Positions 1 to 7,632 of a stretch of DNA of 9,833 bases are shown in pieces. Numbering within the stretch: the first letter of the stretch is position 1; every line of letters begins with the position of its first letter. Below the pieces are notes generated by a model. The model made no database searches. It had not been told where the DNA came from and was given only the letters and a program-made list of their open reading frames with translations. A program made the translations under genes and the position numbers. This stretch comes from Gammaproteobacteria bacterium. Lineage in GTDB: Bacteria > Pseudomonadota > Gammaproteobacteria > Eutrophobiales > Eutrophobiaceae. The stretch covers positions 4,514 to 14,346 of the forward strand of contig VYCZ01000380.1 in NCBI GenBank assembly GCA_009843675.1. Reading direction: 5' to 3'.

Positions 1-155
1 ACGTGGGTTTCCAGAGCCCGAACGTGGAAGCGGCCAGGCCGCTGGTATACGCGACCGCTTTCTTATTGATCCTGATCATTATCTTTTTGAACCTGGCTGC
101 AATCAAAGTCCGCAACACCCTCAGGGAAAAGTATCGGGCAGCCGAGCAGCACTGA
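1..155 (+). CDS. pstA: PstA, phosphate ABC transporter permease, C-terminal end only
   Basis: Only the last 50 codons are present, read from base 3 and ending with TGA at 153-155. They encode a strongly hydrophobic membrane segment (around [17 protein letters not shown]) followed by a basic tail containing [16 protein letters not shown], which is how PstA permeases finish: a last inner-membrane helix and a short cytoplasmic end. PstA pairs with PstC to form the channel of the high-affinity phosphate importer. The assignment leans on position, since the stop lies 16 bases before pstB. The upstream part, including the permease loop that contacts PstB, is outside the window. Confidence 0.85.
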   Translation, partial: VGFQSPNVEAARPLVYATAFLLILIIIFLNLAAIKVRNTLREKYRAAEQH

Positions 156-171
156 CCGGAATAGAGAATAC

Positions 172-1026
172 GTGAACGACCGAACCGACACAGACAAAAC
201 AGCACCAGGCACCCACGCCGTGAACCTGAGCGCCGTGACCGGGCATATGGGGAAGCTGTCCCTGGCGGATGAGAAACCCTGTATCTACGTCAACGGTTTA
301 AACCTGCACTACGGCGAAAAGCAGGCTTTGAAGGACATTACCATGGTAGTGCCCGAGAAGAAGGCCACTGCATTCATCGGTCCCAGCGGTTGCGGCAAGT
401 CGACCTTGCTGCGCTGTTTTAACCGCATGAATGACCTTATCGACAATGTTCATACCAGCGGCGAGATCAGGATTGGCGGAGAGAATATCTTTGCCAAGGC
501 GGTGAACGTGGCCGAGCTAAGAAGGAAAGTCGGCATGGTCTTTCAAAAACCCAACCCGTTTCCAAAATCCATCTATGAAAACGTGGCCTATGGTCTCAGG
601 ATCCAGGGCATCAACAGGCGGCAGACCCTGGATGCCGTTGTTGAGAAGGCCCTGAAAAACGCAGCGTTGTGGGATGAGGTCAAGGACCGGCTTGATGACA
701 ATGCCCTGGGGCTCTCCGGCGGCCAGGCCCAGCGCCTGGTGATTGCGCGGGCTATTGCAATCGAACCTGAAATCCTGTTACTCGATGAACCCTGTTCAGC
801 CCTGGACCCGATATCCACCCTGAAAGTCGAAGAACTGATTTATGAACTCAAAGCCAACTATACTATCGTCATAGTGACCCACAACATGCAACAGGCGGCA
901 AGGGTGTCCGACTACACGGCCTACATGTACCTGGGAGAAATGATTGAGTTTAACGACACCGGCACACTGTTTACAAACCCGGGGGAGAAAATGACGGAAG
1001 ACTACATAACCGGACGTTACGGCTGA
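172..1026 (+). CDS. pstB: PstB, phosphate import ATP-binding protein
   Basis: This is the ATPase that powers phosphate uptake through PstA/PstC at the inner membrane. All ABC hallmarks are visible: Walker [10 protein letters not shown] at residues 70-78, Q-loop Q125 in [10 protein letters not shown] (a PstB-typical stretch), signature LSGGQAQRL at 181-189, Walker B ILLLDEP at 201-207 and switch His237 in THNMQQA. The C-terminus ([18 protein letters not shown]) is also typical of PstB. At 284 residues it is longer than E. coli PstB (about 257) because of a polar N-terminal extension of some 35 residues. The start used is GTG at 172 with a weak AGAG-type ribosome site. ATG at 247 (residue 26) is an alternative that keeps the whole ATPase domain but has no clear ribosome site. 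It sits 16 bases after pstA and 17 before phoU, so it is surely in one operon with them. Confidence 0.96.
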   Translation: MNDRTDTDKTAPGTHAVNLSAVTGHMGKLSLADEKPCIYVNGLNLHYGEKQALKDITMVVPEKKATAFIGPSGCGKSTLLRCFNRMNDLIDNVHTSGEIRIGGENIFAKAVNVAELRRKVGMVFQKPNPFPKSIYENVAYGLRIQGINRRQTLDAVVEKALKNAALWDEVKDRLDDNALGLSGGQAQRLVIARAIAIEPEILLLDEPCSALDPISTLKVEELIYELKANYTIVIVTHNMQQAARVSDYTAYMYLGEMIEFNDTGTLFTNPGEKMTEDYITGRYG

Positions 1027-1031
1027 TTCTT

Positions 1032-1037
1032 GAGAGA
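1032..1037 (+). promoter_or_regulatory. Ribosome binding site of phoU
   Basis: GAGAGA lies six bases before ATG 1044 and supports that start. A nearer ATG at 1039 is out of frame with PhoU. The site sits in the 17-base gap after the pstB stop. Confidence 0.55.
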
Positions 1038-1043
1038 CATGTC

Positions 1044-1754
1044 ATGAGCAACGTTCCACACCACATTTCCAGGCAATTCGATAATGAACTGGAAACCATA
1101 CGATCCGATGTGCTGGCCATGGGCGGCCTTGCTGAACAACAGTTTTCCGATGCGCTGGAGGCATTGATTGAGCTTAATGTTTCCCGTGCGGAGAAGGTAA
1201 TGGAAAACGAGGACAGTCTGAACTCTCTTGAGGTATCCATCGATGAGGAATGTGTGACACTACTGGCGCGCCGGCAACCTGCGGCCGGCGACCTGCGGTT
1301 TGTGATTGCGGTGATCAAGACCATCACCGACCTGGAACGCATTGGCGATGAAGCAGACAAGATAGCCAAGATGACCATAAGCCTGGCAGACAAGTCGGGT
1401 CAGCGATCCCATTATGTCGGGATAAACACCATGGGTGTTTTCGTAAGGGATATGGTTCGCGACGCGTTGAATGCGTTTGCCCGCATGGACAGCCAGGAAG
1501 CCCTGGTAACGGCCCGTAAAGAGCCGGAATCCGACCAGCAGTACGGAGCTATCCTGCGCCAACTCATTACCTATATGATTGAAGACCCGCGCAACATCAG
1601 CAGTTTTATCGACGCGATGTGGGTGGCGCGGGCGCTGGAACGCATAGCTGACCATGCTCGCAACATCTGCGAGAATGTTATATATTTCGTCGAGGGCAAG
1701 GATGTGCGCCATATCAGCATTGAGCAGATGGAAGACGAAGTAAGAGGCGGCTGA
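1044..1754 (+). CDS. phoU: PhoU, phosphate signalling regulator
   Basis: PhoU is a cytoplasmic, mostly helical protein that links the Pst transporter to the PhoR sensor kinase and keeps the Pho regulon off when phosphate is plentiful. The 236-residue length fits the family (E. coli 241). It has the two repeated three-helix bundles, each with the conserved metal-binding helix: TDLERIGDEADKIAKM at about 95-110 and RALERIADHARNICEN at about 196-211, with ARRQPAAGDLRF (75-86) just before the first. The start at ATG 1044 is backed by a good ribosome site. It follows pstB by 17 bases and precedes ppk1 by 45 bases, the classic pst-phoU order. No phoB or phoR is in the window. Confidence 0.96.
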   Translation: MSNVPHHISRQFDNELETIRSDVLAMGGLAEQQFSDALEALIELNVSRAEKVMENEDSLNSLEVSIDEECVTLLARRQPAAGDLRFVIAVIKTITDLERIGDEADKIAKMTISLADKSGQRSHYVGINTMGVFVRDMVRDALNAFARMDSQEALVTARKEPESDQQYGAILRQLITYMIEDPRNISSFIDAMWVARALERIADHARNICENVIYFVEGKDVRHISIEQMEDEVRGG

Positions 1755-1799
1755 CACCGGTTTTGCGCCCGGCGTCGGCTATAACTAACCCGAAGTTGT

Positions 1800-3869
1800 G
1801 TGGACACGCAAAATCTCAGTAACCCCGAGTTTTACATCAATCGCGAATTAAGCCTGCTGGAATTCAACCGGCGCGTTATTGCCCAGGCCGAAGATGAATC
1901 CATGCCGTTGCTGGAACGATTGAAGTTCCTCTGCATCGCCAGCACCAACCTGGATGAGTTTTTCGAGATCCGCGTAGCCGGCGTCAAGCAGCAGGTGAAG
2001 TATGGTTCGGTTCAGACCGGGCCGGATAACCTCAGCCCACTGGAAACCCTGAAACAGATTGGCGCCCTTGCCCATGAACTGGTGGGTACCCAGTACTCCG
2101 TGCTGAATGACTCGATTACGCCGAAACTGGAGGGGGAGAAGATACATCTTCTGCGACGCAGTGAATGGAAACCCGCCGTCGCGCGCTGGATCAGGCACTA
2201 TTTCAACAGCAATGTTCTGCCGGTGCTGAGCCCCATCGGGTTGGACCCGGCGCACCCGTTTCCCCGGGTACTGAACAAGAACCTCTATTTCATCGTCACG
2301 CTCGACGGCAAGGACGCGTTCGGACGGGATACCCGTCTGTCCATAGTCCAGGCGCCCCGGTCGTTGCCCAGAGTGGTGCACCTGCCGGAAGAGATCAGCA
2401 ACGGCAAATGGAATTTCGTGCTGCTGTCGTCCATCATCCACGCCCACGTGGATGACCTGTTCCCCGGCATGACGGCTACGGGCTGTTACCAGTTCAAGGT
2501 GACCCGGAACAGCGAACTGTTTGTGGACGACGAAGAAGTGGATGACCTGCTGATAGCACTGGAAGGCGAGTTGCCTTCAAGAAGGTTCAACGACGCGGTC
2601 AGGCTGGAGGTGGCGGATAATTGTCCCGATGAGCTTACCGCGTTCTTGCTGCAACAATTCGAACTGGATGAGGATGATCTCTACAAGGTAAACGGACCGG
2701 TAAACCTGAACCGGTTAATGGCGATCTATGACCTGGTGGACAAACCTGAACTGACCTTTGCCGGGTTTACCCCCGACCTGCCGCGGCGCTTGCAGAAGAA
2801 TGGCAACATTTTCGATGCCCTGAAACACGGCGATATCCTGTTACACCACCCGTTCCAGTCCTTTGCCCCCGTCATCGACTTCGTGCGCCAGGCGGCAAAC
2901 GACCCGAACGTCCTGTCAATCAAGCAGACCCTGTATCGTACCGGCGATGATTCCGCCCTGGTCGATGCACTGAAAGACGCAGCCCGTTCCGGCAAGGAAG
3001 TTACCGTGGTGATCGAACTACGCGCCCGGTTCGATGAAGAGGCCAATATCGAACTGGCCAACGAACTTCAGGAGGCCGGCGCCCATGTCGTCTACGGCGT
3101 GGTCGGCTATAAGACCCATTCAAAAATGGTGATGGTCGTACGCCGGGAGGGCAGAAGCCTGCGCCGCTACGTACACCTGGGAACCGGCAATTACCATGCC
3201 CGGACCGCCAGGCTGTATACCGATTACGGACTGCTGACCTGTGATAAGGCCGTGGCGGAAGACGTCAACAAGTTGTTCCTCCAGTTGACCGGGCTTGGGC
3301 GAGCGTCAAAACTGAAAAAACTGCTGCAGTCACCTTTTACCCTGTATAAGTCCCTGCTGGCATATATAGAACGTGAAGCCGACAATGCCAGGGCCGGCAA
3401 GAAAGCGCATATCATCGCCAAGATGAATGCCCTGGTGGACCCGGAGATAATCCGCGCCCTGTACAATGCTTCCATGGCAGGCGTGCGCATAGACCTGATC
3501 ATACGCGGTATCTGCTGCCTGCGCCCCGGAATCAAGGGCCTGTCGGAGAACATCCATGTGCGCTCCATTGTCGGCCGGTTCCTGGAACATACCCGGGTAT
3601 TCTATTTCCTCAACGGAGGGCAGGAACTGGTGCTTTGCTCCTCGGCGGACTGGATGCCGCGCAACCTGCATCACCGTGTGGAAGCATGTTTCCCCATCGA
3701 GGAGAAACGGCCCAAGGACCAGGTCATCAAGTACGGCCTGTTGAACTACCTGAACGACAATACCCAGGCCTGGATCCTGCAGAGCGATGGCACCTACAGG
3801 AAAGCCCGCCCCGGCAACCAGAAACCCAGGAACACCCAGCAGCAACTGCTGGAAAACTACTGCCGCTGA
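1800..3869 (+). CDS. ppk1: PPK1, polyphosphate kinase
   Basis: PPK1 transfers the terminal phosphate of ATP onto growing inorganic polyphosphate through a phosphohistidine intermediate. Its 689 residues match E. coli PPK (688), and the key positions line up with a constant offset of five: ATP-contacting Asn50 (STNLDEFFEIR), metal-binding Arg380 (LYRTG) and Arg410 (RARFDEEAN), the autophosphorylated His440 (GYKTHSKM) and the second catalytic His597 (LEHTRVFYF). All four domains appear intact. The start is GTG at 1800, followed directly by the conserved N-terminal region (FYINRELSLLEFNRRV at 11-26). No strong ribosome site is visible, and an upstream TATAAC at 1780-1785 is only a weak promoter hint. 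Placement right after phoU suggests co-regulation with phosphate uptake, so that imported phosphate is stored. Confidence 0.97.
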   Translation: MDTQNLSNPEFYINRELSLLEFNRRVIAQAEDESMPLLERLKFLCIASTNLDEFFEIRVAGVKQQVKYGSVQTGPDNLSPLETLKQIGALAHELVGTQYSVLNDSITPKLEGEKIHLLRRSEWKPAVARWIRHYFNSNVLPVLSPIGLDPAHPFPRVLNKNLYFIVTLDGKDAFGRDTRLSIVQAPRSLPRVVHLPEEISNGKWNFVLLSSIIHAHVDDLFPGMTATGCYQFKVTRNSELFVDDEEVDDLLIALEGELPSRRFNDAVRLEVADNCPDELTAFLLQQFELDEDDLYKVNGPVNLNRLMAIYDLVDKPELTFAGFTPDLPRRLQKNGNIFDALKHGDILLHHPFQSFAPVIDFVRQAANDPNVLSIKQTLYRTGDDSALVDALKDAARSGKEVTVVIELRARFDEEANIELANELQEAGAHVVYGVVGYKTHSKMVMVVRREGRSLRRYVHLGTGNYHARTARLYTDYGLLTCDKAVAEDVNKLFLQLTGLGRASKLKKLLQSPFTLYKSLLAYIEREADNARAGKKAHIIAKMNALVDPEIIRALYNASMAGVRIDLIIRGICCLRPGIKGLSENIHVRSIVGRFLEHTRVFYFLNGGQELVLCSSADWMPRNLHHRVEACFPIEEKRPKDQVIKYGLLNYLNDNTQAWILQSDGTYRKARPGNQKPRNTQQQLLENYCR

Positions 3870-3889
3870 TCACAGGTAAGAAATTTCTC

Positions 3890-5449
3890 GTGAGCTCCTG
3901 CGCCACCGACCGGGGAATTCCCCGCCGCCGTTTTATGCTACAGGCCGGCGCAGGTCTCGCCGGAGTAGCGGTATTAAAGGGTCTGCCAGGTTCCTTCGCC
4001 TCTGGAATGGCGGAAAACAGGAATAGTATTGTTTCGCTGAGCGCAGTGGAACTCTCCAGGGCAATTCGCAGTCGTGCAGTGTCCTGCAGGGAAGTGATGC
4101 GTGCCTACCTGGATCATATCGGGAAGCTCAATCCGGTATTCAACGCGATTGTCTCCCTGCGCGACAGCGAACAATTATTGCAGGAAGCAAACCGGTGCGA
4201 CAGTGAGTTGTCCAAAGGCATGCAGCGCGGCTGGATGCATGGATTCCCCCACGCGGTCAAGGACCTCGCAGATGCCGAAGGGTTTCCTACCACAATGGGC
4301 TCGACGATTTTCAGAAACAATATCGCAACGGGTGATTCCATTTTTGTCCGGAGAATAAGGCAGGCAGGCGCCATCATTATTGGTAAAACCAACGTGCCGG
4401 AGTTTGGTCTGGGTTCCCAGACCTACAACCCGGTTTTCGGTCCCACTCTTAATGCCTTTGATGGACGCAGCACCTCCGGCGGCAGCAGCGGCGGCGCAGC
4501 GGCAGGCCTGGCGTTACAAATGTTACCCGTTGCCGACGGCAGTGACCTGATGGGTTCATTGCGTAATCCTGCCGCCTTTAATAATGTTATCGGCTTTCGC
4601 CCGACCCCGGGCCTGGTGCCGTTAAGTGATTCTTATATTGAAGAGCTGCCCTGTAATGGCCCCATGGGCAGGAATGTTCAGGACACGGCCCTGTTGCTGT
4701 CGACGATCGCAGGTTATCATGCCTCGTCACCGAGCTCGCTGAACCATGATCCTGCGGAATTTACCCGCTCGCTGGAGAGGGATTTCAAGGGTGTAAAGGT
4801 AGGTTGGCTGAGTGATTTCAATGGCTACCTGGCCATGGAAGACGGAATTCTTGAGCTATGTGAGAAAGCCTTGCAGGGTTTTCGGGATACGGGTTGTATC
4901 GTTGACCAGGTGACTTTGAATTTCTCAATGGAGGAACTCTGGGAAACCTGGCTCACATTTCGTCATTGGCTGGTGCGTGCCAGGGCGCTGCCATTATATG
5001 AGAATACGGAATTTCGTAAATTACTCAAACCGGAACTGATCTGGGAAATCGAGGGTGGGGCCGATATAACAGGCGACCGGGTTGCAACGGCATCCTATGC
5101 CCGGGGAAGATGGTATAAAGCCCTGTTGGAGGCATTTACCAGGTACGATTACCTGGTTTTGCCCACGGCACAGGTCTTTCCTTTCGACGCAAAAATTCAC
5201 TGGCCGAAATATATTGCGGAGCGAAACATGGATACCTATCATCGCTGGATGGAGGTGGTGGTCCCCGGGACGCTGTCCGGCTGCCCGGTTATTAACGTGC
5301 CGGCCGGTTTCAGCGCCGCCGGCCTGCCGATGGGGTTGCAGGTTATCGGTAAACGCTATGCTGATTTTGCGACATTGCAAATGGCCTGTGCCTATGAGCA
5401 GGCAACCCGCTGGAACCTGGACAGGCATCCACCGGCTCTTTCCGCTTGA
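3890..5449 (+). CDS. Tat-exported amidase-signature family hydrolase
   Basis: The 519-residue product has the amidase-signature Ser-cisSer-Lys triad: Lys124 in AVKDLADAEG, Ser199 in STSGGSSGGAAAG and nucleophile Ser223 in DGSDLMGSLRNPAAF. The Ser199-Ser223 spacing of 24 equals that of other family members. Such enzymes hydrolyse carboxamides, but the substrate cannot be read from sequence. The N-terminus has a twin-arginine signal (PRRRFML at 11-17, then a hydrophobic stretch to about 32, with a likely cut near Ala37), so the folded enzyme probably acts in the periplasm. I chose GTG 3890 because it is just upstream of the Tat motif and clear of ppk1. ATG 3935 would destroy the motif. The frame stays open upstream into ppk1, but that part is out-of-frame ppk1 sequence. 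The gene begins 20 bases after ppk1. Hand counts of four 60-base lines give about 45-55% GC, against about 52-67% in four ppk1 lines, a mild hint of separate origin. Confidence 0.9.
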   Translation: MSSCATDRGIPRRRFMLQAGAGLAGVAVLKGLPGSFASGMAENRNSIVSLSAVELSRAIRSRAVSCREVMRAYLDHIGKLNPVFNAIVSLRDSEQLLQEANRCDSELSKGMQRGWMHGFPHAVKDLADAEGFPTTMGSTIFRNNIATGDSIFVRRIRQAGAIIIGKTNVPEFGLGSQTYNPVFGPTLNAFDGRSTSGGSSGGAAAGLALQMLPVADGSDLMGSLRNPAAFNNVIGFRPTPGLVPLSDSYIEELPCNGPMGRNVQDTALLLSTIAGYHASSPSSLNHDPAEFTRSLERDFKGVKVGWLSDFNGYLAMEDGILELCEKALQGFRDTGCIVDQVTLNFSMEELWETWLTFRHWLVRARALPLYENTEFRKLLKPELIWEIEGGADITGDRVATASYARGRWYKALLEAFTRYDYLVLPTAQVFPFDAKIHWPKYIAERNMDTYHRWMEVVVPGTLSGCPVINVPAGFSAAGLPMGLQVIGKRYADFATLQMACAYEQATRWNLDRHPPALSA

Positions 5450-5509
5450 TGACCTGCATTCCAGGTTGCTCCCGCCCGGGTTCAGGTCGCTGGTACAGGC
5501 AGGGTCGAT
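5450..5509. other. Convergent spacer between amidase and ppx
   Basis: Sixty bases separate the amidase stop from the ppx stop, which face each other. Small inverted repeats occur: ACCTG 5452-5456 with CAGGT 5462-5466, and the competing GACCTG 5451-5456 with CAGGTC 5483-5488. None has a following T-run on either strand, so no rho-independent terminator can be called. Confidence 0.5.
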
Positions 5510-7003
5510 TCAACCGAACTTCAACGTAAACTCGATCGCCTCGAGGTACACCGCCTCGGCCTCCAGGTCGGCCCGGGTCAGGGCGTGGTTGTCCAGCCAG
5601 TCCCGGGGGAATTTCAGTGACAGACTGTCCGTGCCGGCATTCGCCTTGATGTCCGGCGGCGCAGTATAGGAGCGACTCCGGTTCATGACACAGGAAAGCC
5701 TGAGCAGTATGGCGAGATGCAGAACTTTTTCCCGATTGTCAAGAATAGCCTGGTCAAATTCCAGGACGGGAAATTTCCTCCTGTGCGCGCGCACCAGCAG
5801 CGACAGGTTCTGCTGTTCCTGGCGCGAAAAACCCGGCATATCGGAGTTGGACAACAGGTATGCGCCATGGCGATGGTATTGGGCGTGGGCGATGGCCAGC
5901 CCGATTTCATGCAGTTGCGCCGACCAGAGCAGCGTATCCCTGTCAGCATCATCAAAGCGCCAGCGTTTGCGCACTTGATCAAACAGGGCTTCAGCGGTGC
6001 CGGCCACTTTATCGGCCTGTTCCTGATCTACGACGTAGCGCCCTGCGATATCTGCTACGGTCGTCTTGCGGATGTCCTGGTTCCGGTATCTGCCGATAAG
6101 CTCATATAGAATACCTTCACGAAGGGCGCCATCGGATATCTGAATATGGTCTAGATCAAGCGCCTCGATAATTGCGTTGAGGATGGCCAGGCCACCTGCA
6201 AGAACCGGTTTCCTGCGGTCCGACAATTCTTCCAGGTATAGCTTGTCATAGTGGCCTGCGGCGATCAGCCGCTTACGGAGGGTTTCCACCGCGTTCCGGG
6301 AAACGCCGCTTTCACACCAGCCTTGCGCCACGGCAATATCGGCAATGGCCCGGATTGTCCCCGATGACCCCAGTGCGGTATCCCAACCAACGCGCCGGTA
6401 TCCGGTTTCAATGGTCTCAAGTTCCGTACGGGCAAATAATACGGCCTCCCGCATGCGCCGTCCGGTAATCTTCCCGTCCGGAAAAAAGCGCTGGCTGACG
6501 TTGACGCAGCCCATATACAGACTTTCGGCCACCCTGGGTTGGAATCCTTTGCCGATGATGATCTCGGTGCTGCCGCCGCCGATGTCAATCACCAGGCTGG
6601 AGCCATCATGGTTATAGACACTGTGGGCTACCCCGATAAATACCAGCCTGGCCTCTTCCTGTCCGGAAATGATGTCGATGTTGTGGCCCAGTGCCGTCCG
6701 GGCGCGCCGGATGAAATCATTGCCGTTATGTGCCAGGCGCAAGGTATTGGTGCCCACCGCTTTCACATTGGTCCTGGGGATTTCCCTGATGCGCTGACCA
6801 AGCTGGCGCAGCGACTCCAAAGCCTTTTCGGTTGCCTCCTCGGTCAGGTTGTTGTTGTCGTCCAGGCCCGACGCGATGCGTACCATATCCCTGATCCGGT
6901 CGATAATCCGCACCTGACCGTCCTCAAGTTTGGCGACCACCATGTGAAAACTGTTCGATCCCAGGTCGACGGCGGCGAAAGTTTCACTAATGGGAGAACT
7001 CAT
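5510..7003 (-). CDS. ppx: Exopolyphosphatase, Ppx/GppA family
   Basis: This enzyme removes terminal phosphates from polyphosphate; the family also covers GppA, which hydrolyses pppGpp. The ASKHA nucleotide-binding fold is evident: first phosphate loop AVDLGSNSFHM at 11-21, SGQEEARLVF at 113-122 with the likely catalytic Glu, second loop DIGGGSTEI at 140-148, GSSGTIRA at 212-219 and SDGALREG at 290-297. The C-terminal HD-like helical domain contains HEIG at 365-368 and the conserved HRHGAYLLSNSDMPGFS. The 497-residue length lies between E. coli GppA (494) and Ppx (513), so length cannot separate them. I favour Ppx because of the neighbouring ppk1. The start is ATG at 7003-7001 with GTGGA about nine bases upstream. 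It is divergent from sixA and convergent with the amidase, so it is expressed separately from ppk1. Confidence 0.93.
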   Translation of the reverse strand: MSSPISETFAAVDLGSNSFHMVVAKLEDGQVRIIDRIRDMVRIASGLDDNNNLTEEATEKALESLRQLGQRIREIPRTNVKAVGTNTLRLAHNGNDFIRRARTALGHNIDIISGQEEARLVFIGVAHSVYNHDGSSLVIDIGGGSTEIIIGKGFQPRVAESLYMGCVNVSQRFFPDGKITGRRMREAVLFARTELETIETGYRRVGWDTALGSSGTIRAIADIAVAQGWCESGVSRNAVETLRKRLIAAGHYDKLYLEELSDRRKPVLAGGLAILNAIIEALDLDHIQISDGALREGILYELIGRYRNQDIRKTTVADIAGRYVVDQEQADKVAGTAEALFDQVRKRWRFDDADRDTLLWSAQLHEIGLAIAHAQYHRHGAYLLSNSDMPGFSRQEQQNLSLLVRAHRRKFPVLEFDQAILDNREKVLHLAILLRLSCVMNRSRSYTAPPDIKANAGTDSLSLKFPRDWLDNHALTRADLEAEAVYLEAIEFTLKFG

Positions 7004-7048
7004 GTTGTAAAATCCACAGAAACAGACCCGTACGCTTCAGAGTAGTCT
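7004..7048. promoter_or_regulatory. Divergent ppx-sixA spacer
   Basis: Only 45 bases separate the start codons of ppx (minus) and sixA (plus). The space must hold ribosome sites for both and either overlapping promoters or promoters that reach into the coding regions. I see no convincing -35/-10 pair on either strand; TTGTAA at 7005-7010 is the only -35-like word forward. Confidence 0.35.
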
Positions 7049-7558
7049 ATGCAGAATAATGTCCGTTTAATACTGCTGCGACACGCCAAGTCCGACTGGC
7101 ACAGCGGCGTTCCCGGCGATTTTGACCGTCCCCTGGCGGCTCGCGGCCGCAAGGATGCTCCGCGTGTGGGAAAGTGGATGAAAAAAAAAGGCATAGTCCC
7201 GGAACTCATACTGTGCTCGCCGGCCGTGCGCACACGCGAAACCCTGGCCGCGGTCAATAGCAGGTTGGGTGTCGGGAATATTGTATACGAAGATGCCATC
7301 TATGGCGCGTCACTCGGTGATTTGCTGGGCCTGGTTGAGGAATACGGCCCGGGTTGCGGAAACCTCATGATTACCGGCCATAACCCGGGCATGGACGAAT
7401 TATTGTGTTTTCTATGCCGCACGAAACCGCCCTTGACTGAGACGGGGAAACTAATGACCACGGCAGCGATTGCGGTACTCGGATTTGCCGGGCCCGGCGC
7501 CATGAGCAAAGCGGCGGCAGGCGAGTTGCTGCACCTGGTAAGGCCGGGGGAGTTGTAA
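7049..7558 (+). CDS. sixA: SixA-type phosphohistidine phosphatase
   Basis: This is a small, single-domain histidine phosphatase of the phosphoglycerate-mutase-like branch (169 residues; E. coli SixA 161). SixA removes phosphate from phosphohistidine, known for the HPt domain of ArcB and for the nitrogen phosphotransferase protein NPr. The catalytic core is present: LRHAKSDW at 10-17 with nucleophile His12 and Arg11, SPAVRTRET at 58-66 with the second phosphate-binding arginine, the likely acid Glu81 in YEDAIY, and TGHNPGM at 109-115 with His111. The protein is cytoplasmic, with no signal peptide. The start is ATG 7049, and no strong ribosome site is seen. Nine consecutive A at 7181-7189 encode Lys45-Lys47. 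No ArcB-like kinase is nearby, so the partner is unknown. Confidence 0.88.
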   Translation: MQNNVRLILLRHAKSDWHSGVPGDFDRPLAARGRKDAPRVGKWMKKKGIVPELILCSPAVRTRETLAAVNSRLGVGNIVYEDAIYGASLGDLLGLVEEYGPGCGNLMITGHNPGMDELLCFLCRTKPPLTETGKLMTTAAIAVLGFAGPGAMSKAAAGELLHLVRPGEL

Positions 7559-7596
7559 TCGTATCGTCACGGTTGAAAAGGTTAAGATAGCATAGA

Positions 7597-7632
7597 ATGA
7601 ATATTAACAGTATGAAGAAGGTGGCCGGATAA
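7597..7632 (+). other. Possible 11-codon leader ORF overlapping the djlA start
   Basis: ATG 7597 opens an 11-codon frame (MNINSMKKVAG) whose TAA at 7630-7632 shares its last A with the djlA ATG at 7632. An internal ATG at 7612 would give six codons. It covers the djlA ribosome site. This could be chance, or a translational-coupling leader. There is no direct evidence that it is translated. Confidence 0.2.
7615..7624 (+). promoter_or_regulatory. Ribosome binding site of djlA
   Basis: AAGAAGGTGG, with AGGTGG as the core, ends seven bases before ATG 7632 and fixes that start. The 73-base gap after sixA also has TTGAAA (7573-7578) and TAGAAT (7593-7598), but their 14-base spacing is too short for a good sigma70 promoter. 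Confidence 0.6.

Noticed and set aside
1260..1757. Minus-strand frame of 165 codons under phoU
   Set aside because: It is a shadow of phoU, which has full family support.
1755..1799. Promoter for ppk1 in the phoU-ppk1 gap
   Set aside because: TATAAC at 1780-1785 is a fair -10, but no -35 lies at a suitable distance and the gap is only 45 bases, so co-transcription with phoU is simpler.
3635..3889. Upstream extension of the amidase frame inside ppk1
   Set aside because: The extra residues are out-of-frame ppk1 sequence, and the Tat signal directly after GTG 3890 marks the true N-terminus.
5082..5669. Plus-strand frame of 195 codons across the amidase end and ppx end
   Set aside because: It overlaps two real genes in other frames, is rich in Arg, Pro and Trp as shadow frames are, and has no recognisable motif.
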